Shown here piece after piece: positions 29,324-41,225 of a stretch of 64,000 bases of DNA (the first letter of the stretch is position 1; every line of letters starts with the position of its first letter). The translations under genes and the position numbers were made by a program. The DNA comes from Trichomonas vaginalis G3. Taxonomy: Eukaryota; Parabasalia; Trichomonadida; Trichomonadidae. Location of the stretch: the NCBI RefSeq assembly GCF_026262505.1, contig NC_067205.1, positions 8,928,001 through 8,992,000 on the forward strand, written 5' to 3'. Under the pieces are notes generated by a model that saw nothing but the letters and a program-made list of their open reading frames with translations, searched no databases and had not been told where the DNA came from.

Positions 29324-30168
29324 ATGCTTTCAATAGAAAAGAAAATTCAAGAGTTGCTACAACTAAACCATTAGATGAACTTTTTACTAATGTCGGTCAA
29401 AAGTTTGAGACAGAGACCGTAAAGCATGAAGGCTATCGTTTTGACTACCCATTAAGATGGCTAAGAGACCCATCTGTCACAAAAGCTATTGGCTTTCGTA
29501 GAATGAAGTTCATTTCAGAAGCCATACATGGTTTCCCATTTACGGTCGGTTTTGAAGTTCGATACTATAACAAAGAAAAACGTATGTATGAGAAATTTGA
29601 ACAGGGAAAACTTTTACAAGTTAGTTTGCTTGTAAACTTAGAAACAACTCTTCAAGCTTTTCAAGAAAAAATAAACGATATCTATATCGAATATGCAAAC
29701 CAGTATAACATTGACGAGGGAGAGTACCATCTCGATATATATTTATGACAGGAAAAATGCAACTGTTAAAATCAATAGAATAGAAGACCTTGGAGAAAAC
29801 GTTTATATTTCTACAAAATATAACTTGGCATGGTATAGATTTCTGAGGATGTTAAATCAGCCTGCAGCATATCCAGTACACCCAGACTTTTATGAAGTCG
29901 AAAACCCTAATGGAACATATGAAAATGTTTTCGACCAAAGATGCTATTATTGTTCATGCTTCATTTTCTGGCGCCCAAAACTCTTTCTTATGCTTGGCAA
30001 ATGACTTTTACGAAAAACCTACAAAGTTATACGAACCACCAAGTGGAAGTATTTCAGACTTTCAAGTATGGTTTACTACAGATGGAAGAAAAAGAATAAT
30101 TCCATTATACCATGCGTTTTACTTAGAACTTAGTTTCATATACAACTACTATCGAACGGTAAAATATA
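29324..30168 (+). pseudogene. fibre-partner protein (Polinton copy 2)
   Basis: Same family as 957-1805: nearly identical N-terminal segment (RFDYPLRWLRDP) and C-terminal segment (SISDFQVWFTT). The centre is different (FEVRYYNKEKRMYEKFEQGK, PVHPDFYEVENPNGTYEN), and the visible part of copy 3 shares this central type. It is broken in a few places. Confidence 0.6.
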
Positions 30169-30173
30169 ATTTT

Positions 30174-30416
30174 TTAATACGGTTGAGGTGTTGGATTTGG
30201 TTGCCAACTAGACTGTGGTGCAGGTTCAGGCTGTTGTATAACAGGAGCTTGTTCTTCTGGTTCAGGGTCTTTAGGTATAATACCAACAAACTGACCTACT
30301 CTTTTACCAATATTTTTGACACCGTTCCAAATTCCTCTTCCTACGGTTTTTATTCCATTCCATATACCTCTTCCAACTCTTCTGAAGAAGTTTCCAATAC
30401 TACTGAAGAAACCCAT
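30174..30416 (-). CDS. amphipathic Polinton peptide (copy 2)
   Basis: 80 residues, the same as 1810-2052 except for one Ser-to-Thr change (NGIKTVGRG). Looks whole. Confidence 0.6.
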   Translation of the reverse strand: MGFFSSIGNFFRRVGRGIWNGIKTVGRGIWNGVKNIGKRVGQFVGIIPKDPEPEEQAPVIQQPEPAPQSSWQPNPTPQPY

Positions 30417-30433
30417 TTACTATATGTAAAAAT

Positions 30434-30796
30434 CTAATGTCCACCTAGTCTCTTACGTTTCCTGTTGAGTTCCATAGCATTCTTTAACTGGAGCTCATAC
30501 ATTCTGTTTCTCCTCTGGTAGAAAACATATTCTGGGTCAACTCCTGTGTTCGCGTCATCTGCATAAAGTTGTTTATATCCCACTTCAGGGTTTGTATAAA
30601 ACTCTTTCCATCTCATATTTGCATACCATGGTGGCAAACCTAACGCAGCGTCATTTGACATGGCAGTTTGCATTTGTACATCTGTTGGCACTTGACCATA
30701 GTTTGCCATTGCAGTTTGTATTCTAACTTCATTTGGAATATTCTCTGGGTTTGGTTGTCCAGGTTGCTGTGCATTCGCTAAGTTCTGTGCGTCCAT
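30434..30796 (-). CDS. conserved 120-aa Polinton protein (copy 2)
   Basis: Identical in sequence to the proteins at 2071-2433 and 62827-63189. Looks whole. Confidence 0.6.
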   Translation of the reverse strand: MDAQNLANAQQPGQPNPENIPNEVRIQTAMANYGQVPTDVQMQTAMSNDAALGLPPWYANMRWKEFYTNPEVGYKQLYADDANTGVDPEYVFYQRRNRMYELQLKNAMELNRKRKRLGGH

Positions 30797-30819
30797 TTAA
30801 TATTAGATAAAAATATCTC

Positions 30820-30951
30820 TTACGAGTACATATACTGAACATTTGCAGGCATTGGTTCATCTTCATATTCTCTGTACTTTTCTGCCACGTCAAATAAATA
30901 AATGACACAATGGAAAAAACCTAAAACAAGTAGTCCTATTTCAAACCACAT
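30820..30951 (-). CDS. 43-aa membrane protein (Polinton copy 2)
   Basis: Same as 2457-2588 with one residue changed near the C-terminus. Its start overlaps the methyltransferase end by 16 bp. Confidence 0.55.
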   Translation of the reverse strand: MWFEIGLLVLGFFHCVIYLFDVAEKYREYEDEPMPANVQYMYS

Positions 30952-31753
30952 TTACTTACTAATAAAATTTCTTTGTTATGACACTTTCTCCGGTTTATAG
31001 GACCTCTCTCATATTCTATCTTGTCATATCTAAACTCATAGTCATGTATGTCCTCTAACCATCTCATAACGGTTTCCAAACCACTTTTATCGATGTAAAG
31101 TAAAAGCATGGATGGTTATGTAAAACGTCTAAAGTTTCTAAAGAGTCTCTCAAAGTCCAGTCTACTTGGTATTGAAAATCCCATGTGTTATAGAACGGCG
31201 GGTCCACTATAAAGAAAACATTTTCCTTGTCTTTATATTTTTCATACAACTCTGTCCAATAACATCTCACAAACTCTATACCCTCAATATATTTTTCTAT
31301 GTCATCTTTGAAAACATTTGTATAGTTAAGATATAAAACTTTTGACATAAGTGTTTCAATGTCATGAACTCTTATAGCACCACTATATAATAGTCTAGCA
31401 GATATACTATCCCAGTCTATATATTCTGCTTTTTTCAAAACCTCTCTCACAATATTTTTCTTATCTAATGGTATACGTTCCATCTTACCTATCTGAATCT
31501 TTTCTTTTAACTCACTCAATATTTTGTTTGTGTCTGGTATATGTTTGAGACGGTCCATATAGTTGTCGAAGTCATTGCATATAATCTTTGAGTCTGGGAA
31601 TATTGTATGGCACAAATGGGATATATAGAAACTTCCACCGAACAAATCTACAAATGTTAGACCATTCGGTAGTTTCTTAAGTTCTCTCAATATAATATCT
31701 TTACATCTACTCTTATTTCCAAAGAACGGTAACGGTGGTTTTGTAAAATTCAT
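30936..31753 (-). pseudogene. DNA N6-adenine methyltransferase (Polinton copy 2)
   Basis: Same family as 2573-3391, with FFGNK, VDLFGGS and DPPFY all present. It is broken about once near the C-terminus. Confidence 0.8.
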
Positions 31754-31985
31754 TTATATATAATAATAAAAATGTTTTTTTCCTGAAAAGTGACAGAAAA
31801 GTGACAAAACATGAAAACATATATAATTTGTGAAAAGCGACACATTATATAATGTTTTCGACCCAGAAGAAGGCTTCTTCCCAGAAGCAATGGAGGAAGA
31901 AGAAGAGTCCTCCGAATTCACACCAGAAGACTAACAATTTTCCGAATAAAAACTTCATTTATACTAAACATCTTCGGGGCTAGAG

Positions 31986-32036
31986 GGCACGAAGTGCCTG
32001 GAAGCCCCACTACCTTTTTTTTTTTTTTTTTTTTTT
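31986..32036 (-). repeat. Polinton right terminal inverted repeat with hairpin
   Basis: GGCAC-gaa-GTGCC (31986-31998), then the inverse of GGTAGTGGGGCTTCCAGG, then a 22-T run to 32036. Confidence 0.85.
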
Positions 32037-32042
32037 CAATGA
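32037..32042. repeat. target-site duplication CAATGA, right
   Basis: Pairs with 8140-8145. Confidence 0.85.
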
Positions 32043-32611
32043 ATTTTCACAACAATCTCAATATATTACCAGAAGACAGATAGCAATTTTGTCTTATCCA
32101 AAATTATAATGATTTTTGTACCTGATCATATAGGAAAAGAGAAGTTCGGATAATAATACTGACTTATTCTAGCATCAATATTCGAGAAAATGCATTAAAA
32201 AAAAGCAAAAACATCAAAATCGAATATAATCCCTAGTTTTCGAAAGAGTTAAAGTATTTTCCAATTAGGAAACAATAATTGTGCCCATAACAGATTAATG
32301 TTGATAGATATTTAAAGCATCGATAATGTTCAGTGATAGATATGAAGTGATCCTATCGATCTCCATCTATCGATAGATAAATTTGAGATAAAATCTATCG
32401 TCAATTTTATACATCGCTGTGAAATAATGATTAATTATGTGTATAGATGATATTATTTCTTGGTTAGTAAACATGACGGCGGTTTTAATAAAATGGTGTC
32501 AATAAAAAGTATTGTTGTAAATGTTCGTATTTTAACACGATAGACATGTTTTGGCAAATTTTTTGAAAATTGAGCCGATGTTCAAAACAATCAGTTTGAC
32601 ACTCTCGATAA
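32043..32611. other. intergenic region before clathrin gene
   Basis: AT-rich with several CTATCGAT-type short palindromes at about 32330-32400. No gene is seen. It must hold the clathrin promoter. The Polinton insertion 570 bp upstream leaves this stretch intact. Confidence 0.5.
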
Positions 32612-35600
32612 ATGTCACAGCCTATCTTTGTCAACGAGGTTTTCTCGTTTGCTTCTCAGAACATGGACCCGAGATTTGCAGTCCCATCCAATTCTGCAGT
32701 CTCTAAGGACAAATATCTCTGCGTCCGCGAAGAAAACGGACCAGAATCTTCTGTCGCCATCATTGACCTTCAGCAGGGCAACCAGATCACAAGACATAAA
32801 ATGTGCGCCGATGCTGCAGTCATGCATCCATCTCGCAACGTTATTGCTCTTCGTGGTAACAATGCTCTCCAAGTTTTCGATCTCAACACACGCCAACGCC
32901 TTAAATCATTCACCGTTCCAGAAAACATGCAAGTTACATACTGGAAATTCGTCGACGATGATACTCTCATGTTTGTTGTTGGTAATGCTGTTTTCCACTG
33001 GACAATGAGCCAGAACAACAACCCAGTTCAGGTATTCCAGCTTCTCCCACAACTCGCCAACACACAGATCATTGGCTACGCTGTTTCCCAGGACAAGCAG
33101 TGGTATTTACTTTCTGGCCTCACACAGGAGAACAACCAGATTGTCGGCAAGCTCCAGATTTACTCCAACGAGCACAAGGTCTCCCAAGTTATCGATGCCT
33201 TCAATGGTGTTTTCGCTAACATCGGCAATCTTCAGCTTCTTGCCTTCGCTTCAAAGGCTGGCAACATGAAGCTCAACATCTTCCCACTTGGCAGCTCCCC
33301 AGAAGCCCAATCCTTCGGCAGAAAGTTCCAGGATCTCCAAGCTCCACCGGATGCTCAGGACGACTTACCACTCTACGTTCTCTTCTCACAGAAGTACAAC
33401 TCCATCTACATGGTTACACGTGGCGGTCTCCTCTACATGATGGAACTCCAATCCGCAACAGTTTATCTCTCCGTCAGAATCGCCAACACACCACAGATCC
33501 TCGCCAACTCCACAACAAACGGTGGAATCCTCGCTCTCGGCAAGGACGGCCGTCTCGTTTCAATCGCCATCAACAATGATACAATTGTCGACTACATTAC
33601 ACAGCGCGCTGGTGCCCAAGTTGCTGCCAAGGTCGCTGCCAACGCCGGCATCCACATGTCGAACGATTTCATCACACAGTAGTTCGATCAGCTCCTTCTC
33701 CAGGGCAACTTCCAGGAAGCCGCTCGTGTTGCCGCTACAACACCTGGCGATGCTCTCCGTGGTGCTGCTACAATCTCCAAGTTACAGAGATTGCCAACAC
33801 AGCCAGGAGGCCATCCACCGCTTCTCCAGTACTTGTCCGCTCTTATTACACAGACAAAGCTCACAGAAGTCGAATCTGTTGAGTTCTGCCGCATTGTCAT
33901 CAACATGGGCAAGGCCAACCTCATCCAGAACTGGATCAAGAACGACAGCCTCACACCATCAGAGAACTTAGGTGATGTTTGCAAGCAAGCTGATCCAATC
34001 ACAGCCGCCGCCATCTACATCCGCGCTGGTGCACACGCAAAGGTCTGCGCCACATTCGCTGAGATGGGCTCATTCGACAAGATCGCACAGTACTGCCAGC
34101 AGTACAACTACACATGCGACTGGCTCCAGATCATCACACTCATCGCCCGCTCCAACCCAGAAGGACTTGCCCAGCTCCTCAATTTCGTTGCTAACAACGG
34201 CCAACCACTTGTCAACGCCATGCAAGTTGTCACAATCCTTCAGCAGTTCTCCCTCTTCACACAGGCTGCTTCATTTTTGGTATCTGTTCTTGTCCAGAAC
34301 CGTGAGGAAGATTCCGATCTCCAGACACTTCTCTTCGAGATCACATTGACCAACATCCCACGTGTTGCTGAAGAACTCTTCGCCAAGGAATGCTACACAT
34401 TCTACGACCGCCAGAAGGTTGCCAACCTCTGCGAACGTGCAGGCAACTTCCAGCGCGCTCTCGAGCACTACACAGACCTTCCATCCATCAAGCGCTGCAT
34501 CGTCAACACACAGTCAATCAACCCAGACTTCTTAGTCCAGTACTTCGCAACAATGGATCCAAAGTGGGTCATGGAGTGCCTCCAGGAACTTCTCACAAAC
34601 AACCAGCAACAGAACGTCCAACTCGTCGTCAAGGTCGCTGGCACATACTACGACAAGCTCGGCATCGACACACTCCTTGCATTGTTCAACAAGACAAAGG
34701 CTACACAGGCTATCTACTACTTCTTAGCTCTTGTCGTTACAACATGCACAGATCCAGATATCCACTTCCGCTACATCGAAGCTGCAACAAAGCTTCAGGA
34801 CTACGGCGAAGTTGAGAGAATGTGCCGTGAGTCAGAATACCTCCAGCCAGAGCGTGTTCGTGACTTCCTCATGCAGGCTGATCTCCCAGACCGCGTCCCA
34901 CTCATCGTTCTCTGCAACAGATTCGGATTCGCAGAAGACCTTACAAAGTACCTCTACAAGAAGAATGCTTCCCGCGAACTCGAAATCTACATCCAGAAGT
35001 TCAACCCAGCCATGGCCGGCCGTGTCATCGGTGCCCTCATCGATATCGAAGCTCCACAGGAGTACATCGTCAAGTTGATCAACTCCGTCCAGCACACAGC
35101 ACCAATGGAGGAGCTCATCAAGGAGACAATGAAGCGCGAGAGACTGCGCCTTCTCCAACAGATCCTCGAACAGCGCCAGGCTTCTGGTTCTGTCGATCCA
35201 GCCACAAACAACGGTATCGTTCTCCTCGCCTACAACATGGGCCGCAACCCAGAACGCGCCCTCCGCGAGAACCAGTACTACGATCCAAAGTTTGTCGGTG
35301 AGATCCTTGCCAAGCGCGATGCCCACCTCGCATGCATTGCCTACGCCAAGGGCCAGTGCGATGACGAACTCATCGAGCTCACAAACACACACCAGCTCTA
35401 CAAGGAACAGGCCAGATACCTCGTCAACAGACAGGATGAGAACCTCTGGGCACGTGTTCTCAACCCAGAGAACCCACACATGAAGTTGGTTGTCGATGCT
35501 GTCATTTCCACAGCTCTTCCAGAGTGCGAAGACCCAGACAAGGTCTCAATGACAGTCAAGGCATTCATCGCCGCCGACATCCCAGCACAGCTCCTCGGCC

Positions 35601-37692
35601 TTCTCGAGAAAGTCGTCATGGAGTCTCCACAGTTCAAGGAGAACGTTTCCCTCCAGAACTTGCTCATCCTCACAGCTGCTCAGTCAGACACAACACGCGT
35701 CATGAACTACGTCCAGCGCCTCAACCACTACACATGGGAAAAGATTGCTGAGAAGCTCATCGACTTCCAGCTCTACGATGAAACAATCGCTGTCTACAAG
35801 AAGTACGAACAGCCAGTCCTCGCCGTCAAGGTCATGCTCGACAACAAGGGCGATCTCCAAGGCGCTGCTGACTGGGCCGCCCACTGCGACGATCCAAACG
35901 TTTGGGGCGAAGTCGCTCGTGCTCAGCTCGCTGCCGGCGAAGTTGTCAACTCCATCGAGTCCTTCATCAAGTCAAAGGACACAAAGGAGTACTACGCCGT
36001 CATCGAGGCCGCTGAGAAGGCTGAAGAGTACAAGGCTCTTGTTCCATACCTTCAGCTCGCTCGCTCCAACCAGATCGGTGATCCAATCATCGAGACAGAG
36101 CTTCTCTTCGCTTACGCCAAGGTTGACATGCTCGGCGAGTTAGAGGAACTCGTTTCTTCTCCAAACTCCCCCGCACAAAGGAAATCGCCGACCGCTGCTT
36201 CGATCAACAGCTCTTCAAGGCCGCAAAGATCTTGTACACAGCAGTCAAGGACTACGCCCGCCTCGCAGAGACACTCATCGAACTCAAGGAACTCCAGGCC
36301 GCCATCGACGCTGCACGCAAGGCATCATCCACAAAGTCATGGATGGCTGTACTCCGCGCTTGCATCGAAATCGGAGACTTCAAGCTCGCCCAGGTCGCTG
36401 GCTTACAGATCGTCATCGAAGCCGATCACCTTCTTGAGGTCATCAAGTTGTACGAAGACGGTGGCTACTTCACACAGGTCATTGGCTTACTTGAAGCAGC
36501 TCTCGGCTTAGAGCGCGCACACGGCGGCATCTTCACAGAGCTTGCCGTTCTCTACGCCAAGCACCAGCCAGAGAAGTGCATGGACCACCTCAAGCAGTTC
36601 AACCAGCGCATCGCCCTTTTCAAGGTCATCAAGATCCTCCAGGCCATGCACATGTGGAAGGAACTCACATACGCCTACGACAAGTATTCCGAGTTCGACA
36701 ACGCCGTCACAACAATCATCGAGCACCCATCTGCTGCATGGACACACAACTACTTCAAGGAACTCGTCGCTCAGGTCTCCAACGCAGATATCCTCTACAG
36801 ATCACTCAACTTCTACCTCACAATCTCTCCAATGGATATCCCAGACTTGTTGCAGACAATCGGTCCAAAGATTGACTCAACAAGACTTGTCGACATGTTC
36901 AAGCGCTCCAACAACCTCCAGCTCATCAAGTCATACCTCGCTTCCATCCAGTCCACAAACGTCCAGGCTGTCAACGAGGCCCTCAACAGAATGTACATCG
37001 AGGACGGCGACTACGACTCACTCAGACGCTCAATCGATGCATTCACACTCTTCGAACAGATCACATTGGCACGCGAGTTAGAGCACCACGAATGCTTGGA
37101 ATTCCGCAGAATCTCATCCTACATCTTCAGAAAGAACCAGAGATGGAACGAGTCTATCTCCATCTCCAAGAAGGACGAGTTCTACAGAGATGCAATCGAG
37201 ACAGCTGCTCAGTCCAAGGACACAAAGATCGCCGAAGATCTCATCAAGTTCTTCCTCGAGAAGAAGCTCCTCGAGTGCTTCGCCGCTGCCACATACGTCT
37301 GCTACGACCTCCTCTCATCCGATGTCATCCTTGAACTCGCATGGAGACACAACTGCACAGACTTCGCAATGCCATTCCTCATCCAGTCAATGAGAGACCA
37401 GAACGCTGCCATCGCCAAGCTCCAGGCTGATGTCCAGGCTCTCTCTGGCACAGTCGAGGAGACAAAGACAGTCGCTGCTGCAGCTGCTTCTGCATCTGTC
37501 GCTCCACCAGCATTCGACGGCGGATTCCCAGACCAGGGCGCTTCATTCGCTCAGTCAACTGATCCATTCGCTGCTTCCGGTGCTCCAGCTTCATTCGCCC
37601 CACCACAACAGTTCGGAAACGCTTCATTCGGTGGCCAGCCAGGATTCGCTTCACAGGGTGGATTCCAACCACAGTTCCAGGGTGGATTCTAA
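32612..37692 (+). pseudogene. CHC: clathrin heavy chain, one in-frame stop and one frameshift
   Basis: The gene spans about 1690 codons, the normal clathrin heavy-chain length. Residues 1-330 form the N-terminal beta-propeller (start MSQPIFVNEVFSFASQNMDP). Seven CHCR leg repeats follow, then a trimerisation-side region and a Gly/Phe/Gln-rich tail ending FQPQFQGGF. The protein forms coat triskelions for endocytosis and Golgi traffic. Codon 357 (33680-33682) is TAG, between SNDFITQ and FDQLLLQGNF. A net -1 shift lies near 36165-36177 at a run of five C; the following frame resumes with KEIADRCFDQQ. Elsewhere the gene is pristine, with strongly C-ending codons typical of highly expressed genes, so the two lesions are either assembly errors or a very recent loss. 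The stop codon TAA overlaps TAAA. Confidence 0.9.
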
Positions 37693-38321
37693 ATCAATTA
37701 ATTTCCTAACTAGGATTAAAACAAAAATTATTCAAAAATTTGTTTATGTTTTTTTAATCTGGAAAATAATATTCTAAATGTTTTACAAATCATAACTTTG
37801 TAGCAAGAAACTTTGTGTAGGATCCTCAGCGTAAATTCCTCTCTATTGTTGTTTAATTCGAAATTCAGCTCGAAATTTGATGTCAGTATCCAACATTTTA
37901 CCAATCTTGAGGTAAAAAACAACAATATAAATCACAATAATAGAGCAAAGAATCTCATAATCAAATGTTTTTCTTTGATTATCTTACGATAAATTATATT
38001 CCTGTTTGATATCCGATGCAGCCTTAAAAATATAAGCTATAAAGGGTTCTCTTCTGTAAAGAACCATGATAAGATATCAAAATACCTAATTCATCACTTA
38101 TGTAAAAATAATATTATGAAAGTCATCAAACTTACAAGAAAAACTGGCTCAAAAACTATCGGAACGCCACACTATTGAAGTTCTAGCTGAATCCTATGTC
38201 ATTTTTGTTGATTACCCTTAAATTTGAAAAGTCGATCTTTTGCAACGCAGTTTGATTTTATCAACTTTTCATAAAATTAAAACAAGTTTAATCATTATGA
38301 GATTTTAATGATTGATAGTTG
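37693..38321. other. AT-rich intergenic region
   Basis: No supported gene or repeat. It contains the clathrin 3' end and the far side of the convergent small gene. Confidence 0.5.
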
Positions 38322-39040
38322 TTATGGGAAGTGAATTTTCGTTTGATCGAGGCGGGAACCTTTTTTATGTAATTGCATATTCTCTCCCAAAAACGCGAAA
38401 AGTGTGATTATATCTGGTGTTTCTTGACCACGGCAATCTTGTACAAATATTTGAATTGTTTCGGATTTGTCTGTATTCTTAGATAACAACGATATTAGAT
38501 CAAAATATCCTATTCTAAGATGTACATTTTTGAAAGAATAAAACAATTTATCACCAGGACGAATTTGATCAACTTCTCTGAAATATTGATAAACATATTT
38601 AACTGGCATTAAGAGATATTCGTTGAAAAAAAATCGTCTCTTTCACGAGCAAAATATTTAATAATTTGAATGTTTTGAGTACAATTTGTAAATTTGTTTG
38701 TTGAAAACATATCTAACAGCGTGCTAAAGTTTTCAACGTTTGAAACTTTGAGATAGAAGTTTACGATACCTAGGATTGCATGATTTGGAGCTCTTTGGTA
38801 TGGAAATGTAACTACAACATTTATTGGACTAGTGAGTTTTTCTGAGATAAAGATGGGAATGTCTTTGCAAATGTTCGATGTTTCTGAAAGGTCAAAAAGT
38901 TTGAGGTATTCATTTAGCTCTGGTTTGATTGCCTCAACAAGGAAATCTTTGATTTCTGAATTACGTAAGAATCTACTATCTTGATAAACTACGTTATTGT
39001 AGATTGCATTGCAATCAGGCGAAATCGACTCACAAAACAT
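38322..39040 (-). pseudogene. unknown small gene split by a frameshift
   Basis: Two abutting minus-strand frames, 143 codons (start 39040, MFCESISPDCNAIYNNVV) and 95 codons (to 38322, ending LDQTKIHFP), are joined where the first stop overlaps the second ATG. An eight-A run (38626-38633) lies just before the join, so a one-base indel in a homopolymer is the likely cause of the split. Together they would make about 240 residues. It contains CRGQETPDIITLFAFLG. No family is recognised. Real mutation and sequencing error are both possible. Confidence 0.45.
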
Positions 39041-39278
39041 TAAAATTTTTTGAGTTGAAGTCTCAATTTCAGGTAAAATTTACGATAAATTGAAAGCCAT
39101 TTGATTAGGGGTGTGCAGATGTTCAAAAAAGAAAATGGTTGTTTGTATGTTGTATCATTTATTTGTTCATATTAGCAAAAAAATTTGAATGAAATATCAT
39201 CGTAATTCTTATTGAAATTTGATTAAAGGAAATCTAAATCAAAATATTCAGGGTTGATAAGCTATTATTTCCAATAAT

Positions 39279-39795
39279 ATGCAAGAAGTTATCATGATTC
39301 AATACGATGAACTTCTTATTCAGCAAAATAAATCAAGCAGCAAAGAAATTTGCAACTTCAACGAAGTTTTTCAGAATATTACGGCTCGAATGATTATGAT
39401 GATAGAAAAGAAAATGAATAAATATCAGGCGATGGCAATTATTATATTCATCATGCAATATTTTCTTACCATTATCAAAATCGAGCGATCTACCTTAAAT
39501 CCAACAGCAAAGTATTACTTGAAACAAACTGTGTATAATGATCTTTTTTATTTTGAATCAGTTAAACCATTTGATTCAGCTATAATTCACTTTACACTAC
39601 ATATTATTGCCCGGGTACAAATTTTATGATAAAAATAATTCATACAATGATGATGAAGACGAGTTTGACCTCGAAGACATCAAAAATATTGCTATAAATG
39701 TTTATAAAATGTCATTTTGTGAAGTAATAAACGCATCTTCTTTATTATACCCTTTTCATCTGAATTTATGGCATGATGTGCATCGTGTGATTTAA
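39279..39795 (+). pseudogene. possible damaged gene, unknown
   Basis: A 116-codon frame from 39279 (MQEVIMIQYDELLIQQNK) overlaps a 62-codon frame to 39795 with DDEDEFDLEDIKNIAINV. The second looks more protein-like than chance and may be the C-terminus of the same gene after a frameshift near 39607-39629. No domain is recognised; evidence is weak. Confidence 0.3.
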
Positions 39796-41225
39796 GGTAC
39801 AATTAATTTAGCGTCTTAATGACGGATTTTTAGTTAAATTTCAATAAAATTTTGAATAAAAAATTGATATATGCTAAAATTTGAACAATGTTTAAAATAA
39901 TTCAAAAATGAAATACATTTGCCATTTTAGAATCTTTTAAAACCTCTGAATAATATTAAAAAAATTAAAATTGACTTCTTTTTAACCTTAAAATTCCAAA
40001 AATCTTCAAATTCAATAAAATGTCAAAAAAAATTAGACATTTTGTTTTCTAATATCTGCTTTCTTTGTTATCTGTCTTGGAACAAAAACAAACATTTTCT
40101 ATTTTAACACATTTCAACAAGAAGATTCATGCTAAAGCATCTCAGTAAAGACAAAATTTGATTTAATTCTTCGACAATTTTTTAATAACTGTTAATTATC
40201 TTAAACAAATTTACTTATTTGCTAGTTTAATGCCATTTTACTGATCGTGGACATCAATTATCTTATCTAACACTTTAATTTTTTATTAAAAGTATGATAA
40301 ATCATTAGTTAAATCATCGTTCCCCTTTACAATCCATTGGACAATTAAAATGTACTTATTATGTTATAATTTATCAGGCAATTGAATAAACCTTTATTAA
40401 AATCCTATTATTTCAATTGCATTAAACGAATTATGATGCGCATACAGAATTCTATATCATATCATCTATTTACATTAAGATATTTCTCCATCATTTCATA
40501 CGAAAATCGAAAATATTTTTCTATTGTGTTCAATATTAGATTTTTACTTAGTAGAAAAACACTAGTATGGTCATTGAAAATCATATATCGAAAGAGTGAG
40601 TTCATATTTCCCAATAATATTGAATAAATTATTTTTAATCTCTAATCGAATAATGCATTGATATTCTGACATTAAAAAGCACAGTTTATGATTTGGATCA
40701 TTGTGGCCTAATAGATTCAATGTTTGAAAATAGCAATTTCATATTTATGCCATTTGACAGATTTGTAACTTGTTTTTCTTCTTATTAACCTATTCTTAGT
40801 TTAAACACAAACAAAAAATTAAATATGAATCAATCAAGCCTTGATCATCGATCATTCGACATATTTATTTTGAACAAAAGGCATGCATCCAGAATGATGA
40901 AGCATAGGGAATTAAAATAACTTGTTTTTCAAAGTGGGCTGCTAAATTTTCTTCTTAGATTTGATTTTTACATATGAATCAGCCTCGTTCTAGCCTGCAC
41001 ATTGATAAAACATTACCTTTTTCATCAAATAAGGTTGAGGGTTTTCATGGGATTTTTGCAAAGAAATTACGATGATAATTGAATGGTAGACAAAGATGAT
41101 AAAGATTTGTTTATTTTATTACGCTGAACATTATTCCAATAAAATCTTATAAGCTGAATAAATAACTTTTTTTATACATTGACATGATAAAAAAAATTTT
41201 TTTTTCGATAAGGAAAAAATAAATT
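39796..41225. other. AT-rich intergenic region
   Basis: 1.4 kb without a supported gene. An 81-codon frame at 40382 has the Ile/Tyr/Phe/Lys composition expected of chance AT-rich frames. It contains the DENN gene promoter, with no clear Inr (TCAYW) close to the start. Confidence 0.5.

Larger units (their letters stand above)
8146..32036 (+). mobile_element. complete Maverick/Polinton copy 2, about 23.9 kb
   Basis: Both termini are present: an A run then GGTAGTGGGGCTTCCAGG on the left, the inverse on the right, and CAATGA on each side. Recognised parts in order: coiled-coil protein, double-jelly-roll capsid protein, possible minor capsid protein, SF3 helicase, A32-type packaging ATPase, KilA-N proteins, repeat arrays, integrase, fibre, amphipathic peptides, methyltransferase. 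No polymerase B and no adenovirus-type protease is seen. It has both termini but is broken, with many genes interrupted (roughly twenty or more breaks overall). Near identity of its right end with copies 1 and 3 marks it as young. It lies 164 bp after the GH30 stop codon and 570 bp before the clathrin gene. Confidence 0.93.

Noticed and set aside
32615-37672. many long minus-strand and shifted frames over the clathrin gene
   Set aside because: They are shadows caused by strong C-ending codon bias; none has a domain.
40382-40627. 81-codon frame
   Set aside because: Chance AT-rich composition, no domain, no promoter sign.
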